From Dermatophagoides farinae (Eukaryota > Arthropoda > Arachnida > Sarcoptiformes > Pyroglyphidae): a DNA stretch of 64,000 nucleotides. This document shows positions 24,420-36,551 of the stretch, piece after piece; position 1 is the first letter of the stretch, and the number at the start of each line of letters is the position of its first letter. A program made the position numbers and the translations under genes. The DNA is taken from the NCBI RefSeq assembly GCF_024713945.1, contig NC_134682.1, positions 1,736,001-1,800,000 on the forward strand. The letters run 5' to 3'. The notes below the pieces were generated by a model. The model worked only from the letters and a program-made list of their open reading frames with translations, was not told the origin of the DNA and did not search any database.

Positions 24420-26243
24420 TCAAACTAATGATTCATTTTTTATCGAATATTGTATGAATGTATCCTGTAATTTTGAATCAATTAAATCGCATGCATTCAA
24501 TTCTTTGAATGCTAAACGGCCAATCGATTGTGCGATTCGTTTCAATGCAGCTATTGATGCTAATAACACTGTGTCGCTGTAATTTCGTTCTTTTGGTTCT
24601 TTACATAGTTGTATTAAACGTGAAACACCATTTAATTTGTAGATAATTTTTGCCGTACTTTTATGTGTACCCAATCTTGCTAATGCTACGGCAATTTTTT
24701 GCTGTATCCTTTCCACCGATAACATTTTTGTTCGTTCCATTCCATCGATTGCGTTCACAGTCAATAATGTTTGTATTAGAAATATTAGGCCACCACTACT
24801 TACAACCAGTAATTGATGTTTTTGAGACATATTTGCCAACAATGTTATTATCTGATCTTTTAATAATGGTTGATCACTTGATTCGAATCGTTGTCTTGCT
24901 GAATTCAGCACAATGGTTAATGTATCATATTTGATTAAAGAATCAGTGTTCATAAATGATACATTGGCAATGGCAGCACAAGCCATCAAAAATATCTGAT
25001 CATTAATGGCTGTTTTCAATATATCCGTCAAACCATTTACCAATTCGTTTATCAATGATTTACTATTCAAACTTCCCATCTCATCCATATTGATTATTTT
25101 ATCCTTATTATTATCAATAAAAACTGTGGTAACTTGAACAAGAAATCCAACGATTTCTCTTTGAACCATTTCTTCAGTTTCACTTAAAATCATTGAAATC
25201 AAACATTTATTGCCAATAAATTCACGTAAAATTTGTCGTACAGCATCACGATTAGCCGATAAATAGGTTAGAACACGTAATGCGGCTGCTTTAATCTGAT
25301 ATGATTCACTCAAAGAAACGTTACAATAATTTTGTACAATATCCAGAAGATAATTGATAATTTTTTGATTTTCAATAAACAATCGACACATGTATGGATC
25401 CTTTTGGGTTAGTTGCCATAATGCCAACAGTGACCATTTTAAACAAAGACGACTAGTTTTTTTATTCAATGATGATACAAGAATCTAGAAGAAAAATAAA
25501 TGAATCGAATTATTAAACTGAGATAAAATTAAATTTTCACTATTTAAACTTACCAATGATTCTTTTTTAATAGTCACATCGACCAATTCACCGAAACTTT
25601 CTTTCAATTTACGAACATTAGCTTCAATTTGTGCATTATTAACATTTTGTTTCCATAAAAAATTTTTCATAAATCTTATTGTTTGTTCACAAATAACAAT
25701 TACATCGATGGATAATTGTTTGTTGGCCACATAATCACATCCTTTACGTTTACAAATTTCAATTAATGATTGTATTTTTCGAAATGTATCATGAAATTTT
25801 TCCTCAAGATAACAAAGACCATCACAATAAACGGGTAATGAATCGATCAGTGAATCTAATTCATCAATAATAATGGTCGAATTATGACGTATCTGTTGGA
25901 TGGAAACCTGTGCATTTCGAATGGATAATGCTTCAAATGATTCTGGTGTTGTGGCCACCGATTTTGCTTGCAATGCACTAAGACTTTCAACTTCAGTTAA
26001 TGATTGTAATTCATTAAGCCATACTTGTACAGGTGATTCAAAACAAGCCTGAAAAAAATAAACAATCAAACAAATCAATGAAAAATTGAAAAAGAATGGA
26101 GAAAAAAACAAAAAAAAACTTACAAATTCAAAACCAGGACTTGCGCAGATACCGAAACGTTTTTGACTACGATTCGTATTGAAACCGGAAAAATATCGTT
26201 GACTCATTGCCATAATGGGTGATAATTTTTCGTAGATGACCAT
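24420..26243 (-). CDS. INSC: Inscuteable homolog (spindle orientation adaptor, ARM repeats)
   Basis: Adaptor linking the Par complex to LGN/Pins for spindle orientation in asymmetric division. Three exons fit: 26124-26243, 25554-26048 and 24420-25484, giving about 559 residues. The LGN-binding segment near residues 46-68 reads VQVWLNELQSLTEVESLSAL then QAKSV, matching the vertebrate pattern of a Trp-Leu-x-x-Leu helix followed by QAK. An armadillo-repeat region fills the C-terminal two thirds: AAALRVLTYLSANRDAV, LMACAAIANVSF, KDQIITLLANMSQ, RIQQKIAVALARLG and RNYSDTVLLASIAALKRIAQ. The protein ends in NESLV, a class I PDZ-ligand-like tail equivalent to the human ESFV end, which supports the stop position. 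The start is an ATG that leaves 40 residues before exon 2. The N-terminus is less certain than the rest. Confidence 0.93.
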
Positions 26244-29200
26244 AATTTAATATATATAGTTGAAATTCGAAGGCAAACAAAAAAAGAAAATTCCGTCCGT
26301 CTAATTCGAAAGTCAAAATCCAAATGAAAAAATCCAACGGTCATGATGAGATCAACAGATTTTACTACCAGATTCAACAAACTACCAGATCCTAAATTGG
26401 TCCAAATATAGCAGCTGTCATTTTTTTTGTGTGTGTTGTGTTTGTGTCGGGTGGTAATTTTTATTCGACAATGACGCGAGCCAGACACGCGTCAAAACAC
26501 ATTTCGTATCAAACACGCGTTCAATTCAATGGCTCTTTGTTTGAAAGTACTAAATATTAAAAAAAAATTTATTCCCAAAAGCATCTGCTGCTGTTTGTTT
26601 CTCTTTTCGGTTTTCCGTTAAAAGTCCCAGAAAAACAACAATTTTTATATTTTTGTAATGGAAAAGACCACGTGCCTATCGACAAACAACCAATGACCCT
26701 CAGAAAGTTTGATTCGATTGATTTTGTTCGGTCGTTGGCTGTTATTATAATCGTTAACTGTTGGTTATTCTCCACAGTTTGTATGACAGATGTTCATCTG
26801 AAAAAAAATGCCTAATGAATGAATGAACGAACACAACAAAAACGATGAACGAACGATAAAGCCAGCCAACCGCCGTCAATGAAATGTTGTTGAAGCCAAC
26901 CACCAACCAACCACTATTTTGCCTTCAGTCTAACCATCCGGGTCAAACACAGAGTTACACACAAACATATGGCCCCTTTTTGACCTTCAACCCTAACCCT
27001 ATACACTGTATGTTGATGAAAATTTTCAAATTTGAATTAGCAAAACAAAAAAAAAATATGCAAGAAGATTCGTAAATGATGAAATTCTATCTTGTTGGAG
27101 AAATTTTTTCATCATCATTTAATTAATTGGAAAATTCAATCCCTGTCCAGTGTTTTTTTTTTGTGTGTGTGTGACATATACAAAAAAAAAAAACATTTAA
27201 GAACCTAATTTAAGATCGTTTTTTGATGTTGTCGATGATGATGATACTTTTTTCTTGTTTAATACTTGTTGATTAATTTTTTTTTTGTTTCTCATATAAA
27301 TTTTATTTCAATTCGATAGAAAATGATTATTATTAAATCCAAAGAAAACTTTTTTTTTAAAAAACTTAAACTTCATCATCATAGATAGAAAAAGATCATC
27401 AACAAGAGCCATTAATCTCAGGTGTAAAAAATACTGATCATCATCATCATCAAAATCAACATTTGGTGTGCATAAAAAAAGGATATAAAGAAGAAGTAAC
27501 TAAAAAAAAAAAAACGACCAAGGAGGAGTCTCAGACATATTACCTGATGTTACCATGGTTGATCGAAAAAAATGATGATGATGATGATGATTCGAATGTT
27601 TTTTTTTCGTTCACTTCTTCTTCATTCTTTGTCGTTGTTGTTGAACATTTATTTTATTATTTATTTTAGATTCATCTTTTTGAAGTTATTATTCGTATAT
27701 ACCACATTTTTCCGTTTTTTTTTTTGTTCAAATCATACATATATGAAGGTAAAATAAACGAATGAATATTTTTGTTTTTTTTTTCACCGCCGCTATTGCT
27801 GCCGTAACTAACCGCCATCGTCGATTAATTATTATTAATCTTGACACTATGATCATCATCATCTCATCCGACCATAACGATTATGATGATGGTGATGGTG
27901 ATGATGATGAAACAGACAAAACGACACGTTCACTATATATTCACTGATTGGTATATTGTAAAGAAGAAGTATGAGAAGAAGAAAAAGTAGGAGAAGAAAT
28001 GATGAATAAAATAAATAAATTCAGACATTTTTCAATCCAACCAATTTTTTTGTATATATACGATCAACGAACCAGAGAAAAAAAAGAATCAATCTGTTGC
28101 TGTGTGTGTGTGTTTGTTTGTTTGCTACTGCTGCTGCTGTTGTTGTTTAAAAAATTTCTCGTTTTTTCTCTTTCTCGAAAACATTTCATCTTTTCGTTTA
28201 TCCATCTATTATCTGGATATGTTTCTGTCAATGTTGATGATGACGATATCTAAATTGAATTTTTAATTTTTTTTTAAATGAACAGCTATAATGTTATTAA
28301 ATAGAAATGAAAGGAGTGAATCGAGAAAAAAAAAATAAACACCTGAATACAAATAGCTAATAATCATTGGTGGTCGATTCGAATTTTTTTTTTTCGTTAT
28401 ACGAAATAAATTGAATTGTCCCAGGACACATGACCAAAAAAAAAAATGAATGATCGCAGTGAGAATAAGAAGCCAAATGTCAACCATTTTCTATTGACCT
28501 TGCAAATGATGGTCTCCAAAATATATAAAACCCTTTTGTTGGGCTATTTGACGAATGTGAATGAACACAAAAAAAAATCGTTTCACATATGACCCCCATC
28601 CACATTCATGTGTATTGAAAATCAAAATAAAATTGAAATGAAAAGAGAAAAAAAAATTTGTTTAGTATAAAATGGTCACCAAACCAATTTTTATTCAACA
28701 TTCCGATAGGCCAAAAAAATAAAAAATAAAAAATCCAACCAAACGAAAGGTGTTCAATGGTTGTTGTTTTTTTTTGTTGTTGAATAACCTTAAACCAAAA
28801 ACTTGAAAGCCAAACTGAAATGAACCGCGCAGCAAAAGGTATTATGATGATGGCAATAGATCAAAGTCAAAATGAATAAAAAAATCTACCTGCGCGTTTC
28901 GAAAACATAATATGCAAAAAAAAGAAGAAAAAGACGAATTAAAAATCAAAAGAACGATGGGAAAACCAACTGTGGTGATAGTGAATGAGAAAAAAAAAAC
29001 CAGAGAACGAAAAATCATCAACAACGTCGTTAGTAGACGTTTGACGATGATCATCTCAGCTGCAAAAATGAATCGATCTCGCGTTTTTTGAATTTGAAAA
29101 GAAACTTTTTTTTCCCAATTTTTTTTTCATTCAATATCAAATCAAATTGGTAAGGGAAAATCAATGAATAAAGACGGACTGGCTTTAATTCCCAAACAAA

Positions 29201-29881
29201 ACAAAACAAAACAAAAAAATAAGCGCAAGTGTTAGGTTTTTTCTTTATAACACTGTGTCTGTGTGTGTGTGGTGTTCGGACGATCATGATCATCATACTC
29301 TCGTTCTCTCTCTTTCTTGGTCTTACACTAACCAATGTAAACAGCATTACGAAATTACGAAAATAACCAACAACAACAGCAACAACAACAACAAGATTTG
29401 TCCATACAAACGACAAACAAATATATTTTGAGAATAAATCTTCTGTCAGGTGGAAAAAAAAGACGAATATGAACGAAGAAAAATAAAAAAAAAATTTGTT
29501 CAGATCAATGAAAAGAATGAAAAGCAAGAGATATAGATGGCTAGAATAGATAGTGATAGTTATAGTAGTATAAATTGAATGAATGAATCGAAAATAACCA
29601 AAACCCATATATGCATGTATAATATACACACACACAGAGCCGAATGGAAAAAAGGTGCTAACTTTTTTTTTGGCAATTGGTCATTTTGATTATTTGAATC
29701 GTCGAATGAAGAACTGAACGAACTGAAGACTGATTTTGGTGTTTTTTTTTTAGAAAATTTTCATTCATAATAATGATATATGTGTGAATCATTAAAAGAA
29801 AATAATGATGAAATTATTATTATTCAAGTTTTGTTGATTGAAATTTTCATTTTTTTTTTTTTTTGAAAAATTTTTTTTTTA
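26244..29881. other. 3.6 kb low-complexity spacer between INSC (-) and four-jointed (+)
   Basis: This is the largest gene-free stretch after the left end and must contain the divergent promoters of both neighbours. Near INSC there are two ACGCGT hexamers (26487-26492 and 26515-26520) in a locally CpG-rich patch. The rest is dominated by A/T runs and ATG, ATC, CTG, GT and CAA simple repeats. Long open frames (for example 29051-29635, minus) are Phe/Val-rich, span simple repeats and show no domain. I recognise no RNA gene or transposon. Confidence 0.6.
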
Positions 29882-29890
29882 TTGATCACA

Positions 29891-31033
29891 ATGATGATGA
29901 TCGAACGTATTAATTTGAAAAATTCTGTGATAATTACATCATCATCAATGTTTTTATTATTGTTTCAATTGTTATTGCTAATTGTTGTTGTTGTTGATTC
30001 GACAAACATCGTCATTTCATCATTGATTGAAGATCGTGTTTTTTGGACATCACACATTGATCGTTCTATTGATCCACTGAAAAGCTATGACAATGAAATT
30101 GATCAATGGATTGATCGGCTATCTGAATCTCGATTCATTCAAATTGAATATGGTTGTGGTCGGATGCAAAATCGAATGTTAATCACTGATAGTGGTGAAA
30201 AAATCTGTGCACGTTATCGTCGTAATAATGAACAAATTTTAGGTGAATATTATTCATTTTTATTGGCACGTATTCTACAAATTTCGAATGTAATACCAAC
30301 AACTTTGATCACATTCAATGACAATGATGATAATAATCAATCAAAAGTGAATTTTAATCGTTGGAAATCAGTAGCAAAAATTCTACATGATCAAGCACGA
30401 TGGGAGACAAATAAAACAATTGTATTGACTAAATATTTAGTTGATCTAAAACCAACATTAATTCCATTACAATTTCGTTCAAAACCAAAACGTTTATATC
30501 CAGTTCCGGAAGATTTGAATTTAACATCTAATCAACAAATTCATGAACTAGTCCAATGGTCTGATTTGATTATATTGGATTATTTGACTGGTAATACTGA
30601 TCGTATGATCAACAATATGATCAATGAAAATTGGAATCCACAAATGATGGAGAATCCTGTTCATAATTTATTGCAACAAAATTTCAATGATCATAAACTT
30701 GTATTCATTGATAATGAATCTGGCCTATTTCATGGATATCGATTGTTAAAACGATATGAACATCTACATCGATCATTACTCGATGGTCTTTGTGTGTTTC
30801 GACGTCAAACGATATTGAATTTGGAGAAAATTTCAACAATGAAACCGAATCAATTTGCTAAATTATTACAAAATTATTTTGATCGTTTTGCCATTGAACC
30901 GATTAAAAATTCTAACCATTTGATGCCTGTTAAAAATTTCAACATACTTCGACAACGAATACGACAGATATTGAAACAGGTCGATATTTGTCGACAAAAA
31001 TTTTCTTTATGGTCTCATCATCACTCATTATAA
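29891..31033 (+). CDS. fj: Four-jointed-type Golgi Ser/Thr kinase (FJX1 homolog)
   Basis: Golgi-resident kinase family that phosphorylates cadherin repeats of Fat and Dachsous and tunes planar polarity and growth. This is a single exon with about 380 residues from the ATG at 29891. A type II signal anchor is clear at about residues 12-36 (MFLLLFQLLLLIVVVV). Family motifs follow in order: EDRVFWTSHID, IEYGCGRMQNRML, RYRRNNEQILGEYYSF, VLTKYLVDLKPTLIP, QWSDLIILDYLTGNTDRM, NNMINENWNPQMM, FIDNESGLFHGYRLL and LDGLCVFRRQT. The DNES motif corresponds to the metal-binding catalytic region and LTGNTDR to the preceding core. The gene is tail-to-tail with NitFhit, 148 bp apart. The long 5' spacer suggests complex control, as expected for a patterning gene. 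Confidence 0.95.
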   Translation: MMMIERINLKNSVIITSSSMFLLLFQLLLLIVVVVDSTNIVISSLIEDRVFWTSHIDRSIDPLKSYDNEIDQWIDRLSESRFIQIEYGCGRMQNRMLITDSGEKICARYRRNNEQILGEYYSFLLARILQISNVIPTTLITFNDNDDNNQSKVNFNRWKSVAKILHDQARWETNKTIVLTKYLVDLKPTLIPLQFRSKPKRLYPVPEDLNLTSNQQIHELVQWSDLIILDYLTGNTDRMINNMINENWNPQMMENPVHNLLQQNFNDHKLVFIDNESGLFHGYRLLKRYEHLHRSLLDGLCVFRRQTILNLEKISTMKPNQFAKLLQNYFDRFAIEPIKNSNHLMPVKNFNILRQRIRQILKQVDICRQKFSLWSHHHSL

Positions 31034-31181
31034 TTATATATATAGTCCAAATTCTTATTGTTATATTGAATCATTATAGTTTGTAAAATTAAAAAAAAAC
31101 ATTTTTTAATTGAATTTTGTTTGTTTGTTTGTTTTTATTGTAGAAACAATTGTCATAACAATAATTTTAATTTCATTTCAT

Positions 31182-32645
31182 TTAGAAATAACTTCGCAAA
31201 ACTTTACATTGTTGATTCATTTCATCGTTGGTCAATAAACGTAGATTGAATGGATTATCCAATTCATCATGTTGTTCAAGTTGTTGATAAATTTTATCAA
31301 CATTGCCACCGAAATCAGTTTTTTTCCGTGGAAGTATATGTACGTGTAAATGTTCAATCGATTGTCCGGCATCTTTTCCATCCTGAATGGCTATCGTTGA
31401 TGCTTCTGCCTGATAAATGGTTTCGATTGCTTTCTGTACTTTCTGTACCAATTGAAACAAATCAAATATTTCATCATTGTTAAGCTCGGATAATCGTTTT
31501 GTGACTGGTCGTAATGGTGATACAAGAACATGTCCCGGTAACACTGGCCGATGATTGATGAAACCAACCGAATAAAATGTCTTGGCAAATATCTGATGTG
31601 TTTTGACGATTGCATTTTCACCAAATTTAAAATCTTCAGCACCTAGACTGGGTTGCTTTGAATTTGTTGTCAAATCAATTGGTTCAGCATAAGCCGGACG
31701 AATATAGCCATATAGTTCGGGTTTTCTATCAGTCCAAACGGGTAATCGTTGACGAACTTCTTTCAGATAATCGAAATCGATTTCAGCTAGAGCATAACCT
31801 GGTTTTTCATCGTTAATTTCGGCCAAAATCTTACCCCAAGGATCGACGATCATGGCATGGCCATACGATTTTCGTTTTTCATTATGGGCTCCAACTTGAG
31901 CCGCAGCAACAACATAACATTGAGTTTCAATTGCACGAGATCTGAGCAATATTTCCCAATGTGCCTTACCAGTTGGTACTGTAAACGAAGATGGATAGCT
32001 AAGAATATCGGCTCCAGCTTTAGCCAAAGAAATGGCAAATTCGGGAAAACGGACATCGTAACAGATACCCATGCCAAGTCGACCACAAGGTGTTACCGGT
32101 GGTTTTATAACTTCAGTTCCTGGTCGAGAAAATTCCGATTCAACAAGTCTAGTACCTGGAATATCCAAATTGAATAGATGAATTTTTCGATATATCGAAA
32201 CAATTTGACCATCTTTATCAAGAATGATATGAGCATTGAACAAACGTTTGTCTTCGGATTCTGGACCTTTTTCGTGTAGACCTCCTAATGATAACCACAT
32301 ATTCAAATTTTTGGCCAATTCCTGATATCGTTGCACAGTCGGTCCATTAATCGGTTCACCATTTTCCATTGTAAGTTTTTTACTTGGACAAACCATATCG
32401 AAACATTCAGGTAGAAAAGCCATCCGTGCACCTTCATCTTTAGCGGATTTGATTAATTTTTCTGCAATCTGAAAATTATCATCCTTATTCTGTTTTGATG
32501 TCAATTGGATGACAGCAATTTTGGTTTTGTTGGCGGTTTCCATACTGAAATGATTTCTGATTATCGATACAGATGATAATCGAAGAATTTTTTGATTGAA
32601 TCTAGATGATAATTGACTAAGACAACCACCAAGAATTACAAACAT
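31182..32645 (-). CDS. NitFhit: NitFhit: nitrilase-FHIT fusion protein
   Basis: Single-exon fusion of a NIT1-type nitrilase (deaminated-glutathione amidase) and a FHIT-type dinucleoside triphosphate hydrolase, the classic invertebrate fused form. Length is 487 residues. The nitrilase half carries the catalytic triad Glu80 (FLPECFD), Lys154 (IYRKIHL) and Cys195 (GICYDVRFP). The FHIT half begins around residue 340 with FGENAIVKTHQIFAKT. It has GHVLVSPLRPV and the HIT motif HLHVHILPR starting at about residue 432, with SIEHLHVH matching the family. A second Met at residue 35 (METANKTKIAV) sits directly before the nitrilase core. The first 34 residues are basic and hydrophobic and could be a mitochondrial presequence, so two start sites may give two locations; this is inference. 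Confidence 0.97.
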   Translation of the reverse strand: MFVILGGCLSQLSSRFNQKILRLSSVSIIRNHFSMETANKTKIAVIQLTSKQNKDDNFQIAEKLIKSAKDEGARMAFLPECFDMVCPSKKLTMENGEPINGPTVQRYQELAKNLNMWLSLGGLHEKGPESEDKRLFNAHIILDKDGQIVSIYRKIHLFNLDIPGTRLVESEFSRPGTEVIKPPVTPCGRLGMGICYDVRFPEFAISLAKAGADILSYPSSFTVPTGKAHWEILLRSRAIETQCYVVAAAQVGAHNEKRKSYGHAMIVDPWGKILAEINDEKPGYALAEIDFDYLKEVRQRLPVWTDRKPELYGYIRPAYAEPIDLTTNSKQPSLGAEDFKFGENAIVKTHQIFAKTFYSVGFINHRPVLPGHVLVSPLRPVTKRLSELNNDEIFDLFQLVQKVQKAIETIYQAEASTIAIQDGKDAGQSIEHLHVHILPRKKTDFGGNVDKIYQQLEQHDELDNPFNLRLLTNDEMNQQCKVLRSYF

Positions 32646-33284
32646 AATTTATGACAACACCAATAATCATAGAAATGATCAATATAATACATAGAAAAAA
32701 AGAACGTTCTACAATATAATATTTATTTATCATAACGATATCATCATAATTTATCGTGACAAATTTTTTTTGTTCCTTGTATCAAGAAAAAGAACAAATT
32801 TTTTTCCAAATGAATAGAAAAATATTGTTTACAATTTTTTTCCATTCAGTCATGGAATCTATGAACAGTTTGATTAATTAATTGATTAATTTTATTATTT
32901 CATTTAATAATAAAATTTGATAATCGATTCGATGATCAATACAAGATAATATGAATGAATAAGTGGATATTTTTTCAAAAAAAAAAAATTAAAATTAAAA
33001 TGAAAATTTAATGTCGAAAATATAATGATGATAAAATACAAACAATGGTGTATAATGTGAATATATGAAACTTGATTGATAATTGTATGTGTGTGTTTTC
33101 ATTGATTAAAATTGTTATATATGGATAATTCAAACAAAGAAAGGAATAAATATTTTTTTGAGAACAAAAAGACTGCGACCAAAAAAAAAAACAAATGTCA
33201 TGTATGTGTGTTTGTGTTTGTGTGATAGAATATAATGAAATTAATGATGAAAAAAAAACTGAATAGATGAATCTTCAAAACATT
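32646..33284. other. Spacer between NitFhit and the PWWP gene
   Basis: AT-rich, about 640 bp. It should hold the NitFhit promoter and the 3' UTR of the PWWP gene. No repeat family or RNA gene is recognised. Confidence 0.5.
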
Positions 33285-36200
33285 CTAATCGACTATACTA
33301 TTACGGTATGAATTTTGCATGGATGCAAAACATTCTTCATCGAATAATTGTCCTGCTTTTTTCAAGTCTACTTGATATTTTTTGCTGATTGCTTTGATTA
33401 TAGCCTATTTTGAGATTTAAAAAGAAACGGAATGATTATTAATCAAAAAAAAAAGAATTTAAGAAAAATAATACATTACCTCAGGTATCCAAACAGAATA
33501 AATATATCGTCCAATCATTTCATCAGATTTATCTTGTTTATTTTTGTTTAAACAATCTTCATATAATTTTGATAGATGAATAAATAGTTCATATTGTTGA
33601 TCTTCATCTTTTATAGGTCCAAAATGATGTTGTCCCTCTTCACCAGTAACATTGGTTTCAATTTGTTCATGTTGTTGTTTTTCGAAAAATTTTTTATGTC
33701 GACTATTCTGTACCTTACCTTGATGGATCGATCGTAAAAATGAATCAACTGAGCCATCTTTGATAAATTGATATATAAGGGTACCATCAATCGAAATCGA
33801 TGTATTCTTATTGATACCACTACTTGTTTGTGAAGTTTCATTAGGTTTAGCCATTGAATTTATCATCGTATTTGATTCAAAGAAAAATTCCATCGGATTT
33901 ATCTCATCTTCCAATGCTCGTTTTCGAAGATATTGTTCAACTTTTTGTACGGTACGAGATTCGTTTGGATGATTTTTAAGAAATTTATTCACCACTGAAC
34001 GATCATGCGATACAACCGATTTGGTTGTCATTTTAAAACTGTGAATCAATTCCAAAAATAACAGACATTAGAATGACCATTAATAATGTAATATTAATAT
34101 CACAAACCTAGTATTTTTTCCACTATAATCTATAGCTCTTAATACCAATTTTCGATCATTCATCGATATATCGATAATTAATGCTGGCCATAAACCGGAT
34201 CTTCTTTTCACTTCTACCCAAACAATATCTTTGATGGAAAAGCCGTCAAGTTTTTTCACTTCTTCATCTTCCTCATCCTCTTCATCTTCTTCTTCTTCTT
34301 CTTCAACATTTTCCTCTTCCTGTTCGGTTTCACCATTGTTGACATTTTTTACATCATCTGATTGGTCATGATTCATAGAAGTATGATCATTTTCATCGAT
34401 TGGATCAATTCCATTGTGGTCATTATTTTCAATTTTTTCTTCTAATTTATTCTTTTCATTAATATCATCAATTTCAGGTGCTTTACGTTTTCTCAATAAT
34501 CTACCACTACCACCATTTTGACTTGATGATGATGCAGATGGTTTGATTGATTCCTCGTTGTTATTTTTTATTGTTGATGTAGAATTTTGAACAGTTTTAG
34601 ATGGCGATAAAATAGAATGTTTCGGATGTGATCGAAAATTTGCACACCAATTCTTATGTGATTGAAATGCAGCGACAATTTGTGTTTTATAATCACAAAT
34701 ATCGCAAGCCAATGCATTTGAAAGTGGTTCATCACGACATTCCGGTTGCATTCGAATAGATATTTTCAAATGTTTTTCTCCAATTTGATAATCACAATAA
34801 TCTTGGCTTGAACGACGATCTTTTCGTTTAAAATTGACAACATTTTTCGGAACCTCGGTGATCGGAGCACGTGGAGTAGTGGGTATAGATTTTGTTGATT
34901 TATTGTCTTGAATCGATTTTTGAGTGTCATCAATGGGGGGAACATCAACATCTTTAGAAAGATTATTAACCGGTGATGGTAGATTACGATAAGAGACCCT
35001 TTTCTTTGGTTGTTGTAATGGCGTTGATGATGATTGATCCTGTTGTTGTTTTTGTTTTTGATTTGTCGATCGTAAATCATTGTGTGGTCTCATAGATCTG
35101 GTTTGTGTTTTCATAGGCTCTTGATTATCATCGTTTGTAACACTATCTTTATTTGCATTTTGTTGAAAATCAATCGATCCGCTTTTTATTGCGGCCTTAT
35201 TAGTAAAATTGACCGATATTATGCCTTTACCATCATTATTCATTGTAATTTTAACCTTATCCGATATTTTATTATTAATGATATTTTTATTAACAATTTC
35301 ACCGCCAATTTTGCTTGATGTTTGAATTTGATTCAATTTAGCTGTTGATGGTAGTGTTGGAAGCTCTTTGGTTTTTATTGTCCGTGGATACCACATTTTT
35401 GACGATCCATTATCATCCGGATTATCACTAGAAATCTCGATTGTTGTGGTTAATTTAGTTTCCTCTGTAGTTTTTGTCTGTTCTTTATTTTCCGGTATGT
35501 TCAACCAGACAATATTTGATCTGCTATATGTTTTTAAGGATTTAGACAATTGATTCGTCTGATTAAATGTAGTATGTCTCAATAAACTTTCATTTGTCAG
35601 CTTTTTTGATTTATTCACTGAAATAGTTGCTTTTTTATTTATTTGAGGTTCCGATTTTAAAATTGTAGCCGTTTTTGTCGGCGATGGAGATAATGCCAAC
35701 GTATGTGCTGAAATTTTATTATTGTCAATACTTTTGAGATCTTTATCATTGTTTACAATTATTGTTGCTTTCGAAGAAGATTCTGGCATTTTTTCACCTT
35801 CTACATTTTCAATTTTGTCTCCGATTAATATTGATTCGGTTGTAGCTTTTGTTGGCGTCAAAATGGATTCATTTTCGATTTTTGTTTCAATATTTTCCTT
35901 TACTGTCGTTGATTTTGAAACTTCTTCGACAATTGATTTAACTTCCGGCACTACTACACTTGTAGTAGGAACAACATCTTGTTTTGGGACATTATCAATC
36001 GGAAATTGATTTTGATCAATAACAACAATTGCTTCACTGTGGCTATTTGAAGGCAATTCTGTAAAAGTTGGATCAATAGCTACATTTAACGTATTAATCG
36101 TTTCTAATTGATGAACATTGTCATTTGCAGCAATCAATAATTCAGCGGTACTGTTCTCAATGGGAACATTTGATCTTTGTACAATTATTTGAGTTTTTTC

Positions 36201-36551
36201 ACCTCTTTCATTTTGAAATGTTGCAATTATTTGTCCATCATCACTTTCCATATATTCACCAGTAAATGTTAATGTTTCACCATAATCCAACATGAGTGCC
36301 GGTGGAATCTCTATTGTATTCGAAATGGTTGCAATTTCAGCAGAATCTTTTACCTGAATTGATGTTGGATCTGTAACTGCTGTATCAATAATTATATGTT
36401 CATTAGTTTCTGATTCTGGTTGTGATGCCGATGATGGTAATAGATCCATTACAATTGATTCAGTATCATTTATCGAATTTGTTGCCACCAATATCGTTGA
36501 TGTTGATGTGGTTGGCTGTGTTGTTGATTCAAATTCGATTGGAACTTCCAT
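33285..36551 (-). CDS. PWWP3A: PWWP-domain chromatin protein, PWWP3A/MUM1-like
   Basis: Probable nuclear chromatin factor. Three exons fit: 34108-36551, 33480-34038 and 33285-33404, for about 1040 residues. The first 600 residues are low-complexity Ser/Thr/Ile-rich sequence. A C2HC zinc-finger-like segment follows at about residue 630 (CDICDYKTQIVAAFQSHKNW then Cys). After it come a basic RLLRKRKAPE patch and a long acidic Glu/Asp block, then a PWWP-like barrel at about 770-815 (DIVWVEVKRRSGLWPALIID). The signature Pro-Trp-Trp-Pro is reduced to Gly-Leu-Trp-Pro. The C-terminal exons resemble the MUM1/EXPAND1 C-terminal domain: a DGTLIYQFIKDGSVDSFLRS helix, EDQQYELFIHLSKL, and YIYSVWIPEAIIKAISKKY before LFDEECF. 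In mammals that family binds nucleosomes and relaxes chromatin at DNA breaks. The family assignment is by similarity of the C-terminal half only. Confidence 0.75.

Noticed and set aside
26986-27003. CCCTAACCCTA-like word resembling a telomere repeat
   Set aside because: Only two imperfect units, the arthropod repeat is normally TTAGG, and the context is ordinary spacer.
29051-29635. 194-codon minus-strand open frame, Phe/Ile/Val-rich
   Set aside because: It crosses CA/GT and CAA simple repeats, shows no domain and has the composition of the surrounding spacer.
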